This document shows, in pieces, positions 36,848 through 43,910 of a stretch of DNA of 64,000 bases. The notes below the pieces were generated by a model. The model saw nothing but the letters and a program-made list of their open reading frames with translations. It did not search any database and was not told the origin of the DNA. This DNA is from Aggregicoccus sp. 17bor-14 (GTDB lineage: Bacteria; Myxococcota; Myxococcia; Myxococcales; Myxococcaceae), in NCBI RefSeq assembly GCF_009659535.1, contig NZ_VJZZ01000003.1:466809-530808 (forward strand). Reading direction: 5' to 3'. A program made the position numbers and the translations under genes. Each line of letters opens with the position of its first letter. Within the stretch, counting starts at the first letter, position 1.

Positions 36848-37675
36848 GTGGCGCGTCGAGGGGCCAGAGGGCCGGGCATTCCGTGGTGGCTGTGGCTGGG
36901 GGCGCTCGTGCTCGCGCCGCTCGTGCTGCTCAACCTCGCCGTGGCCTTCTTCGGCGGCACGGTGGTGAGCCCCCTCTCGCCCTTCTTCCTCGAGGCCAAG
37001 GTGCACGCGCTCGGAGCCTACGCGCGCCACCGTCCAGGCTGCCTCGTGGTGGGCCACCCGGACCTCGAGCCCCTCATCGATGCCGCCGAGCGCCGCCACC
37101 ACCTGCCGCGCGGGCTGCTGCAAGCGCTGGTGGAGGTGGAGAGCGAGAAGCGCGTGCACCGCATCTCGGCCGCTGGCGCCATGGGCCCCGGCCAGCTCAT
37201 GCCCGGCACGGCGCGCCTCATGGACGTGGAGGACCCCTTCGACTCCACCCAGGCCATCGACGGCAGCGCGCGCTACCTCGCCGAGCAGCTGCGCCGCTTC
37301 GACAGCCTCCCGCTCGCCATCGCCGCCTACAACGCGGGCCCGGGCAACGTGAACGGCCGCGTGCCGCGCAACGGCGAGACCGAGTACTACGTGGCCAAGG
37401 TGCTGCGCGCCTACGGCCGCACGCGCCCGCCGCCCGAGCGCGTGGTGAGGCCCTCCCCGCCCCCTGCGGCCGCGCCCGTGGCCGCGGTGCTGCGCCCCGC
37501 TGCGTCCGGGACTGCGGTCGTGCGCCCGGCGCGCGCGTCGGCCGCACTGCGAACGGATACCGCAGCGAAGCGCGCGGTGCCGGCGCGCGGCACGACGCCG
37601 CGCGCCGCCCCGGTGAAGCGGGCACCGAAGCGCCGGGCGCAGGCCGCTGCGCCCGGCAAGCTTCCTGCGCGCTAG
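36848..37675 (+). CDS. membrane-anchored lytic transglycosylase (SLT domain)
   Basis: A 275-residue protein: an N-terminal membrane helix (12-34), an SLT domain (about 72-180) with catalytic E98 in VEVESEKRVH, the GAMGPGQLMPGTARLM signature and AYNAGPGNVNGR, then an Ala/Pro/Arg/Lys-rich disordered tail of about 80 residues. It would cleave peptidoglycan in the periplasm. The GTG start at 36848 has AAGGGG upstream. Its 3' end overlaps the convergent dioxygenase-like gene by 4 bp. Confidence 0.88.
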   Translation: MARRGARGPGIPWWLWLGALVLAPLVLLNLAVAFFGGTVVSPLSPFFLEAKVHALGAYARHRPGCLVVGHPDLEPLIDAAERRHHLPRGLLQALVEVESEKRVHRISAAGAMGPGQLMPGTARLMDVEDPFDSTQAIDGSARYLAEQLRRFDSLPLAIAAYNAGPGNVNGRVPRNGETEYYVAKVLRAYGRTRPPPERVVRPSPPPAAAPVAAVLRPAASGTAVVRPARASAALRTDTAAKRAVPARGTTPRAAPVKRAPKRRAQAAAPGKLPAR

Positions 37676-38457
37676 ACCTTCGCCTTGGCCTTGTTCGCCT
37701 TGGCGGTCATCTCGAGCATCATCGTCTCCACCGCCTTGAGGTCCTCCTCGGTGATCTCGAACACCTGCTTCTTGCCGATGCGGGCGTGGATCGCCTCGAA
37801 GAGCTCCTCGGAGAGGAAGGGGATGACCTTGCCCGAGCGGTACTCGCGCTCCTTCTCGCCGTAGAGGCCGAGGAAGGTCTCGTCGCGGAACCAGCTCTGC
37901 TTGTTCGCCTTCTGGATCTCCGCGAGCGCGTCGTCGCTGGGCTCGCGCTGCAGGAACTCGAAGAAGAGGCCGGTGGGCTTGCTGCCCGGGAAGTACCACT
38001 CGCCGGAGAACACCTGGATGAGGTTCTCCTCCGGGTCCTTCAGGATGGGCGTGACGAACTGCACGCCGCGCTCGCCCGCGTGCTTGTGGAACGCGATGAG
38101 GTCCGGGGTGCGCAGCGCGATGTGCTGCCAGTGCGCCACGGACTCGTGCCCGTCCAGCATGTCGCGCACGTGCGACTGCTCGCCCTCGGGCTCCGAGGGC
38201 TGCACCACCGCGAAGATGGTGTTGAGCGGGTCCGTGTCCTTGCCCGAAGGCTTCCACTGCCCCATGCGCTGCGCGAAGGTCATCGAGACCTCCTTGCCGC
38301 CCGCCTTCGCCGGACGCCGCTTCTCGTAGAGCAGGTCCTCCGGCGTGGTCCCGAAGATGATCCGGAACGCGGCGTAGGCCACGTTGTAGAGCTTCGGGTG
38401 CAGCAGCAGCGTCATGTGATCGACGGTGAAGTTCAGGAACGGGGCCTTGGCAGCCAT
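37672..38457 (-). CDS. 4-hydroxyphenylpyruvate-dioxygenase-like VOC protein (single domain)
   Basis: A 261-residue VOC protein that matches the C-terminal catalytic half of 4-hydroxyphenylpyruvate dioxygenase. H14 (TVDHMTLLLH), H112 (WQHIALRTPDL) and E167 (TGLFFEFLQRE) occupy the positions of the His-His-Glu iron triad, with the intervening GVQFVTPI and the WYFPGSKPTGLFFEF segment resembling the HPPD strand before the Glu. The N-terminal half of a normal HPPD (350-390 residues) is missing. It lies 2.7 kb from fah/maiA, suggesting an aromatic catabolic role. ATG 38457 has GAGG upstream; an alternative start is three codons earlier. Confidence 0.68.
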   Translation of the reverse strand: MAAKAPFLNFTVDHMTLLLHPKLYNVAYAAFRIIFGTTPEDLLYEKRRPAKAGGKEVSMTFAQRMGQWKPSGKDTDPLNTIFAVVQPSEPEGEQSHVRDMLDGHESVAHWQHIALRTPDLIAFHKHAGERGVQFVTPILKDPEENLIQVFSGEWYFPGSKPTGLFFEFLQREPSDDALAEIQKANKQSWFRDETFLGLYGEKEREYRSGKVIPFLSEELFEAIHARIGKKQVFEITEEDLKAVETMMLEMTAKANKAKAKV

Positions 38458-38579
38458 GGGGACCATCCTCTTTCCGGCCGGCGCTCCCCGGAGCGGGGGC
38501 GCAGGAATCCAGCCACCATTGACCGGAGAGAGGGGGCAGAGGGAAAGCACAATATTTCGTCAATGACTGTGAGTTGGAT

Positions 38580-38590
38580 GCACAATGTGC
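38580..38590. promoter_or_regulatory. putative LysR operator palindrome
   Basis: GCACAATGTGC, a perfect 5-1-5 palindrome 7 bp before the LysR ATG (38598), plus a half site GCACAAT at 38547-38553, 33 bp away (about three helical turns). Both lie in an AT-richer patch between the divergent dioxygenase-like and LysR genes. Confidence 0.55.
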
Positions 38591-38597
38591 CTCCGCC

Positions 38598-39500
38598 ATG
38601 CACGTCAGCCTCGAACAGGCCCGCGCCCTGGACGCGCTCGCGCGCCACGGGACCTTCATGGCCGCGGCCGCAGCCCTGCACAAGGGCCACACCGCGGTGC
38701 TCTACGCGGTGCAGTCGCTCGAGCGCCAGACGGGGCTCGCGCTGCTGGACCGGCATGGCTACCGCACCCGCCTGAGCGCCGAGGGCGAGCGCGTGCTCGC
38801 CCACTGCCGCCGCCTCCTCGCCGCCGAGGCCGAGCTGCTGGTGGCCTGCGAGGAGATGAAGACCGGCTGGGAGCCCTCGCTGCGCATCGTCTTCGACGGC
38901 ATCTTCCCCGCCGAGCCCCTGCTGCGCACCGTGGGCGCCCTGCGCGCGCGAGGGGCGAACACCCGCTTCCACGTCTCGGCGGAGTTCCTCACCGGCGTGG
39001 AGGAGGCCTTCGAGCGCGAGGGCGCGCAGCTGATGGTCTCGCTCCTGCCGCCGCGGCTCGGGGGCCTGGTGGCCATTCATCTGCCCGATCTGCGCGCGCG
39101 CCTCGTCGCCCACCGCGACCATCCGCTCGCGCGCCGGCGCCGCGGCCCCTTGCGCGAGCCGGACCTCGCCGAGCACCTGCTGCTCACCGTGCGCGGCTCG
39201 GACCCGCGCCTGCAGATGAGCACCGGTGCGCTCGAGCAGCGCTCCACCGTGCACCTCAACAGCTTCGCCGCGAAGAAGGAGGCCATCCTGCAGGGGCTCG
39301 GCTTCGGCTGGCTCCCCGAGCACCTCATCGCGCAGGAGCTGCGCCGCCGCGAGCTCAAGGTGCTGCCGCTCGAGGGCGGCTCGCTGCACACCTTCCACCC
39401 GCGGCTCTACCACCGCGCGGGCGCCCACCTGGGGCGCGCGGCTTCAGGCGTCATCGAGGCCCTGACCGTCCCCTCTCCCTCTGGGAGAGGGTCAGGATGA
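38598..39500 (+). CDS. LysR-type transcriptional regulator
   Basis: A 300-residue LysR regulator with an N-terminal HTH (MAAAAALHKGHTAVLYAVQSLERQTG) and an effector domain. It is divergent from the HPPD-like gene, the classic LysR arrangement, so that gene is its likely target. ATG 38598 is chosen; the operator palindrome lies directly upstream. The last ten residues (VPSPSGRGSG) are encoded by a copy of the dispersed palindromic repeat, which provides the stop; the end overlaps convergent nagB by 9 bp. Confidence 0.9.
   Translation: MHVSLEQARALDALARHGTFMAAAAALHKGHTAVLYAVQSLERQTGLALLDRHGYRTRLSAEGERVLAHCRRLLAAEAELLVACEEMKTGWEPSLRIVFDGIFPAEPLLRTVGALRARGANTRFHVSAEFLTGVEEAFEREGAQLMVSLLPPRLGGLVAIHLPDLRARLVAHRDHPLARRRRGPLREPDLAEHLLLTVRGSDPRLQMSTGALEQRSTVHLNSFAAKKEAILQGLGFGWLPEHLIAQELRRRELKVLPLEGGSLHTFHPRLYHRAGAHLGRAASGVIEALTVPSPSGRGSG
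39471..39491. repeat. dispersed palindromic repeat, copy 5 (intragenic)
   Basis: CCCTCTCCC-TCT-GGGAGAGGG, a perfect 9 bp stem lying inside the last codons of the LysR gene (stop at 39498-39500). It encodes the PSPSGRG tail and is followed by TCAGGATGAGGG, the usual right flank. The insertion appears to have replaced the original C-terminus of the protein. Confidence 0.75.
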
Positions 39501-40256
39501 GGGATTCGCACCCGTCTTCAAGTCCTCCGGCAGCAGCCGCGCCGCCGCCGGGTCCAGCCACACGTTCACCTCCGGGTGCAGCTGCAGCAGGGACGCCGGG
39601 CAGCGCGTGGAGAGCGGCCCGAGCACCAGCTGCCGCACGGCCTCGGCCTTCGACTCCCCGAAGGCGAGCAGCAGCGCGCGGCGCGAGTGGAGGATGGCGC
39701 GCATGCCCAGCGTCAGCGCCTCCAGCGGCACGCGCGAGGGCTCGTCGCCGAACAGGGCCGCGTTCGCCACGCGCGTCTCGCGCGTGAGGCGCACGCGGTG
39801 GGTGAGCGCCTGCAGCGCCTCCGCGGGCTCGTTGAAGGCGAGGTGGCCGTTGCCGCCCAGCCCCAGCAGCAGCAGGTCCAGCCCGCCTGCGTCCGCGAGC
39901 GCGCGCTCGTAGCGCGCGCACTCCGCCTCGGCGTCCTCCGCCCTGCCATCGAGAAAGCCGATGGCCGCGGGCGCGAGGTTCACGTGTTGGAAGAGCTGCC
40001 GGTCCATGTACGCGCGGAAGCTGCCCGGATCGTCCCGGGGCAGCCCCAGGAACTCGTCCAGGTTGAAGGTGCGCGCGCGGGAGAAGTCCACCTGCCCGGC
40101 GCGGTGCAGGCGCACCAGCTCCCGGTACACCCCGAGCGGGGTGCGCCCGGTGGGGAGGCCGAGCACGCAGTCGGGCTCGGCATGCAGTGCATCCGCCACG
40201 AGCGCGGCGCAGGCGAGCGAGGCCTCGTGGGAGGAGGCGAAGAGGCGGAGGTTCAC
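39492..40256 (-). CDS. nagB: glucosamine-6-phosphate deaminase
   Basis: A 254-residue isomerase/deaminase converting glucosamine-6-phosphate to fructose-6-phosphate and ammonia. LGLPTGRTPLGVYRELVR binds phosphate; FNLDEFLGL carries the catalytic Asp; GGNGHLAFNEP contains the catalytic His and Glu. The Asp preceding this His in E. coli is Asn here, as in the short Bacillus-type enzymes, so activity is expected. The start is GTG at 40256 with GAGGG upstream. No nagA or GlcNAc transporter is adjacent; the next gene rightward is phosphofructokinase, consistent with feeding glycolysis. Confidence 0.92.
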   Translation of the reverse strand: MNLRLFASSHEASLACAALVADALHAEPDCVLGLPTGRTPLGVYRELVRLHRAGQVDFSRARTFNLDEFLGLPRDDPGSFRAYMDRQLFQHVNLAPAAIGFLDGRAEDAEAECARYERALADAGGLDLLLLGLGGNGHLAFNEPAEALQALTHRVRLTRETRVANAALFGDEPSRVPLEALTLGMRAILHSRRALLLAFGESKAEAVRQLVLGPLSTRCPASLLQLHPEVNVWLDPAAARLLPEDLKTGANPSS

Positions 40257-40592
40257 GGCGGGCCCTCAGAGCACGGGAAGCGTCCGCTGAACGTGGCGTC
40301 TGCAGCCGCTGTTGGCCAGGCCACGCCCCGGTGCCCCCCTCACACGCGCCATCCCCCCCGCTCCCCTGCGAGCGCGGAGCCGCCGCGCGCGCCGCGCCTG
40401 CTCGCCCTTCATCCCGGTGGGCGGCCTCACGCGCCGCATCGAGCCAGGGGCCCTTCCCGGACGAGGCGCAGGGCCGGGTGCTGGGCAGGCAGGCGCCGCG
40501 CAACGCCGGGTACTGCCCGAGCGTCAGGTGACGGGCGCCGCGCCGCGGAAAGGCGCTGCCGGTCCCCGCGTTCGGGCATACCCTCAGGGCCT
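40257..40592. other. 336 bp intergenic region, nothing recognised
   Basis: The region between divergent nagB and pfkA. It should hold both promoters. I see no convincing gene, hairpin or repeat; short Arg/Pro/Ala-rich open frames have no ribosome site and look like GC-driven noise. Confidence 0.5.
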
Positions 40593-41630
40593 ATGAAAGT
40601 TGCCGTCCTCACCGGTGGAGGGGATTGCCCAGGGCTCAATGCAGTCATCCGCGCGGTCGTCCGCCGCGGCTCCGAGCACGGGTTCGAGATGATGGGCCTG
40701 CGCGACGGGTGGAAGGGCCTGCTCGAGGACAGCCACTTCCGGCTCACGCGCGAGACGACGAGCGGCATCCTGCACCGCGGCGGCACCATCCTGGGCACCA
40801 GCCGCACCAACCCCTTCAAGGTGGAGAACGGCCTGGAGCGGGTGAAGCGCGCGGTGGAGCGCAACGGCATCGGCGCCATCATCGCCATCGGCGGCGAGGG
40901 CACGCTCTCGGCGACCACGCGCATGCACCAGGAGGGCCTCCCGGTGGTGGGCGTGCCCAAGACCATCGACAACGACATCAACGCCACCGACTTCACCTTC
41001 GGCTTCGACACCGCCGTGATGATCGCCACCGAGGCGATCGACCGGCTGCACTCCACCGCCGAGAGCCACAAGCGCGTCATCGTCTGCGAGGTGATGGGCC
41101 GGCACGTGGGGTGGATCGCCACCTACGCGGGCATCGCGGGCGGCGCGGACGTCATCCTCGTGCCGGAGATTCCGGCGGACCTCAACCGCGTGGCCGAGCA
41201 CATCAAGCGCCGGCACGCCGGCGGTCGCACCTTCTCCATCGTGGTGGTGGCCGAGGGCACGCGCGTGAAGTCGGACCCGAGCCAGGCCGAGCACCTCATC
41301 ACCTCCGGCGCGCTCGACGAGGCGGGCCGCCCGCGCCTGGGCGGCGTGGGCCAGTTCGTCGCCGAGCAGATCGAGAAGCGCACCGGCTTCGAGACCCGCG
41401 TCAGCGTGCTCGGCCACATCCAGCGCGGCGGCGCCCCCACGGCGCACGACCGCGTGCTCGCCACCCGCTACGGCGTGCACGCCTGCGACATGGTCGCGCG
41501 CAAGGAGTGGGGGAAGATGGCCGCGCTCAAGGGCAACGACATCGTGAGCGTGGACCTCGCGCTCGCCACGAAGGAGCTCAAGCGCGTGCCCGAGGAGTTC
41601 TTCAACGTGGCCCAGGTCTTCTTCGGCTAG
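40593..41630 (+). CDS. pfkA: 6-phosphofructokinase (group III type)
   Basis: A 345-residue PFK. The nucleotide site GGGDCPGLN (8-16), the GGEG motif (100-103) and the catalytic PKTIDND (122-128) are clear, followed by MGRHVGW and GHIQRGGAPTAHDR. Gly in GGEG points to ATP rather than PPi, while the Lys in KTIDND is shared with PPi enzymes; this combination is known from the actinobacterial ATP-PFKs. Myxococcus xanthus PFK is controlled by the Ser/Thr kinase Pkn4, but no such kinase is adjacent here. CAGGG lies just before the ATG. Confidence 0.93.
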   Translation: MKVAVLTGGGDCPGLNAVIRAVVRRGSEHGFEMMGLRDGWKGLLEDSHFRLTRETTSGILHRGGTILGTSRTNPFKVENGLERVKRAVERNGIGAIIAIGGEGTLSATTRMHQEGLPVVGVPKTIDNDINATDFTFGFDTAVMIATEAIDRLHSTAESHKRVIVCEVMGRHVGWIATYAGIAGGADVILVPEIPADLNRVAEHIKRRHAGGRTFSIVVVAEGTRVKSDPSQAEHLITSGALDEAGRPRLGGVGQFVAEQIEKRTGFETRVSVLGHIQRGGAPTAHDRVLATRYGVHACDMVARKEWGKMAALKGNDIVSVDLALATKELKRVPEEFFNVAQVFFG

Positions 41631-41734
41631 CCCCGCCGCTCGTGCAGCAGGCACCCCACCCTGCCCCGCGAGCCCGCTGGCACACGCCCGCCCCCGCCCC
41701 CACCCTTGGAGCTCATCCTTCCGAGGAGGCTCCC

Positions 41735-41992
41735 ATGGCCCAGTGCGAGGTCTGCGGCAACGACTACTACCTGGCCTTCCAGGTGGTGACGGCCGGTGTC
41801 ACCCACACCTTCGACAGCTTCGAGTGCGCCATCCACAAGCTCGCGCCCATCTGCGCGCACTGTGGCTGCAAGGTGCTCGGCCACGGCATCGAGGCGCAGG
41901 GCACCTTCTTCTGCTGCGCCCACTGCGCCCAGAAGAAGGGCGCGCGCGGCATCGTGGACAACGAGAAGCACGCCGCAGGTCAGGCGCGCTAG
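41735..41992 (+). CDS. small Cys-rich (zinc-ribbon-like) protein
   Basis: An 85-residue protein with ten cysteines arranged as C-x2-C (QCEVCGN), a single FEC, CAHCGC, FCCAHC, plus several His, which suggests two or three zinc sites. GAGGAGG lies 8 bases before ATG. It is widely seen in actinobacteria and myxobacteria as a hypothetical protein, sometimes labelled metallothionein-like; a metal-binding or redox role is inference. It starts 104 bp after pfkA and is convergent with the vanX-like gene by 1 bp. Confidence 0.8.
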   Translation: MAQCEVCGNDYYLAFQVVTAGVTHTFDSFECAIHKLAPICAHCGCKVLGHGIEAQGTFFCCAHCAQKKGARGIVDNEKHAAGQAR

Positions 41993-41993
41993 C

Positions 41994-42593
41994 TCAGGGC
42001 GTGAAGGCCACGTCCAGCACGGGCAGCTTCGTCGCGCCCGGCAGGTCGTAGTGCCACCACTCCTTGGGGTTGATCGTGAAGCCCGCGGCCACCATCGCCG
42101 CGCGCAGCGTCTCGCGGTGCTTGCGGCTCTCGGCGCTGCCCCCCGCGTAGCCCTGGTGCGCGGCGGGCGAGAAGGTGTCGAAGGGGGTGGGCATCTCCAC
42201 CTCCGCCCCCTCGCGCGTCACCAGGGTGAGGTCCACCGCGGCCCCGCGGTTGTGGTTGCTGCCGCGGCGCGGGTCCGCCACGTAGCCGGGCTTGGGGAAC
42301 AGCTTCCACATCTCCCACTGCACCGCGCGCGGCCGGTAGCAGTCGTACACCTTGAGCCGCAGCCCCTGCGCCCGCAGCCGCTCGGCCGCGCGCTCCAGGC
42401 GCTGGGCCGTCTCCGGCAGCAGCAGGCAGCGCGCGCTCTCGGGGTACACCGCGCGGCCGAGGAAGTTGTGCGGCGTCGCGTAGCGCAGGTCCACCGCGAG
42501 GTCCTTCACCACGCTCGTCGCCTCGACGAGCGGCGAGGCCGAGGGCGCGGCGGCCTGCAGGCCCGCCAGCACGAGCAGCGCGGCGGGGCTCAC
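41994..42593 (-). CDS. D-alanyl-D-alanine dipeptidase (VanX/DdpX-type), exported
   Basis: A 199-residue zinc dipeptidase. The start is GTG at 42593, overlapping the queC stop as GTGA; the first 20 residues ([16 protein letters not shown]) look like a signal peptide. The zinc motif [13 protein letters not shown] gives the His and Asp ligands, and EWWHYDL gives the catalytic Glu and third His. An exported VanX-like enzyme would recycle D-Ala-D-Ala or related peptides from the wall. No vanH/vanA genes are present, so glycopeptide resistance is not suggested. Confidence 0.88.
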   Translation of the reverse strand: MSPAALLVLAGLQAAAPSASPLVEATSVVKDLAVDLRYATPHNFLGRAVYPESARCLLLPETAQRLERAAERLRAQGLRLKVYDCYRPRAVQWEMWKLFPKPGYVADPRRGSNHNRGAAVDLTLVTREGAEVEMPTPFDTFSPAAHQGYAGGSAESRKHRETLRAAMVAAGFTINPKEWWHYDLPGATKLPVLDVAFTP

Positions 42594-43291
42594 GGCGCTC
42601 CGGAGGCGTAGGGCGTGGGGTCCGGCACGCCCGCCTGCTCGAAGCCGCGGCGGCGCAGCACGCAGCTGTCGCAGCGGCCGCAGGCGCGCCCCTGCGGGTC
42701 CGGGTCGTAGCAGGAGTGGGTGAGCCCGTAGTCCACGCCCAGGCGCACGCCCTCGCGGATGATGTCCGCCTTGCTCATCCCGGTGAGGGGCGCGTGGATG
42801 GTGAAGCGCGCGCCCTCCACGCCCGCCTTGGTCGCCAGGTTCGCGAGCTGCTCGAAGGCGCGGATGAACTCGGGGCGGCAGTCCGGGTAGCCGCTGTAGT
42901 CCACCGCGTTCACCCCGATGAAGAGGTCCTGCGCCCCCACCACCTCCGCGAGCCCCAGCGCGAGCGAGAGGAAGAGGGTGTTGCGCGCGGGCACGTAGGT
43001 GACGGGGATGCCGTGCGCCAGCTCCCCGTCCGGCCGGTCCTTGGGCACCGCGATGTCCGCGGTGAGCGCGCTGCCGCCCACCTGCCGCAGGTCCACGGAC
43101 ACCACGCGGAAGTCCTTCACGCCCAGCGCCGCCGCCGCCACCCGCGCCCGCTCCAGCTCCACCGCGTGCCGCTGCCCGTACGCCACGGCGAGGCACACCG
43201 GCTCGAAGCCCGCCGCGCGCGCCATCGCCACGCAGGTGGTGGAGTCCAGCCCTCCCGACAGCAGCACCACCGCCTTGCGCGCCGCGCTCAC
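42590..43291 (-). CDS. queC: 7-cyano-7-deazaguanine synthase
   Basis: A 233-residue enzyme converting 7-carboxy-7-deazaguanine to preQ0 in queuosine or deazapurine synthesis. The PP-loop SGGLDSTT lies near 12-19; the C-terminal zinc-binding [17 protein letters not shown] has the expected four cysteines; AVYGQRH-like [10 protein letters not shown] is present. The start is GTG 43291, overlapping the upstream lipoprotein stop as GTGA, and its own stop overlaps the vanX-like gene the same way. queD, queE and queF are not in this window. Confidence 0.95.
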   Translation of the reverse strand: MSAARKAVVLLSGGLDSTTCVAMARAAGFEPVCLAVAYGQRHAVELERARVAAAALGVKDFRVVSVDLRQVGGSALTADIAVPKDRPDGELAHGIPVTYVPARNTLFLSLALGLAEVVGAQDLFIGVNAVDYSGYPDCRPEFIRAFEQLANLATKAGVEGARFTIHAPLTGMSKADIIREGVRLGVDYGLTHSCYDPDPQGRACGRCDSCVLRRRGFEQAGVPDPTPYASGAP

Positions 43292-43896
43292 TGCGCCACC
43301 TTGGGCGAGCCCTCGACGGCGAAGTCGATGCTGCACTGCGCGCAGGTGCAGCCCGCGTCCGGAAGCTTCAGCGTGGTGAAGGCTCCGCAGGCGCGCACGG
43401 CATCGAAGGTCGCCGGGTCCAGGCCCGGAGGGCTCGCGCCGCCGTCCGTGGGCACGCCCCCGTCCAGCAGGTCCGCGCAGCTGCGGGTGCGCCCGTACAG
43501 CTCCTGCTGCTTCTGCGACAGCACCACCAGCTGCAGCGTCTCCTGCGCCTCCACCACGCAGCCGCTGTTGCAGGTGCGCGCGAAGCCCGGCGCGAGGGCG
43601 CGGGTGACGGAGTGGAGCGTCTGCCCGTCGTAGCCCGCCTCGCGCGCCACGCCGTTGACGAGCAGCGAGGTGCCCGCGTCGTTCGCCCGCCGGGTGAGGA
43701 CCGCGTCGAAGCTCAGGCCTCCGTCCGCCGGGAGGTCTCCCGCGGGGCAGCCGCTGTCCGGCAGCAGGCGCGCCTCGAAGGTGAAGGTGCCCAGCACCGC
43801 GTCGCCAGGACCGGTGTTGTCCTGGATGCAGCCGGAGAGCAGCAGGCCCGGGAGCAGGGCGAGCGCGAGAGAGCGGGTCGGAGGGGAGCGCAGCAT
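43288..43896 (-). CDS. lipoprotein of unknown function
   Basis: A 202-residue lipoprotein with lipobox LLLSGC (Cys about 20). The mature part carries several Cys pairs ([34 protein letters not shown]) and a DGGVPTDGG linker segment, suggesting a disulfide-rich surface protein. It lies 14 bp downstream of the giant TPR gene and overlaps queC by GTGA, so it is probably part of that operon. No family recognised. Confidence 0.68.
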   Translation of the reverse strand: MLRSPPTRSLALALLPGLLLSGCIQDNTGPGDAVLGTFTFEARLLPDSGCPAGDLPADGGLSFDAVLTRRANDAGTSLLVNGVAREAGYDGQTLHSVTRALAPGFARTCNSGCVVEAQETLQLVVLSQKQQELYGRTRSCADLLDGGVPTDGGASPPGLDPATFDAVRACGAFTTLKLPDAGCTCAQCSIDFAVEGSPKVAQ

Positions 43897-43910
43897 GGCT
43901 GCGCGCCAGG

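Noticed and set aside
41994..42593. Vancomycin-resistance cluster
   Set aside because: Only a vanX-type gene is present; exported VanX/DdpX-like dipeptidases are common in bacteria without glycopeptide resistance.
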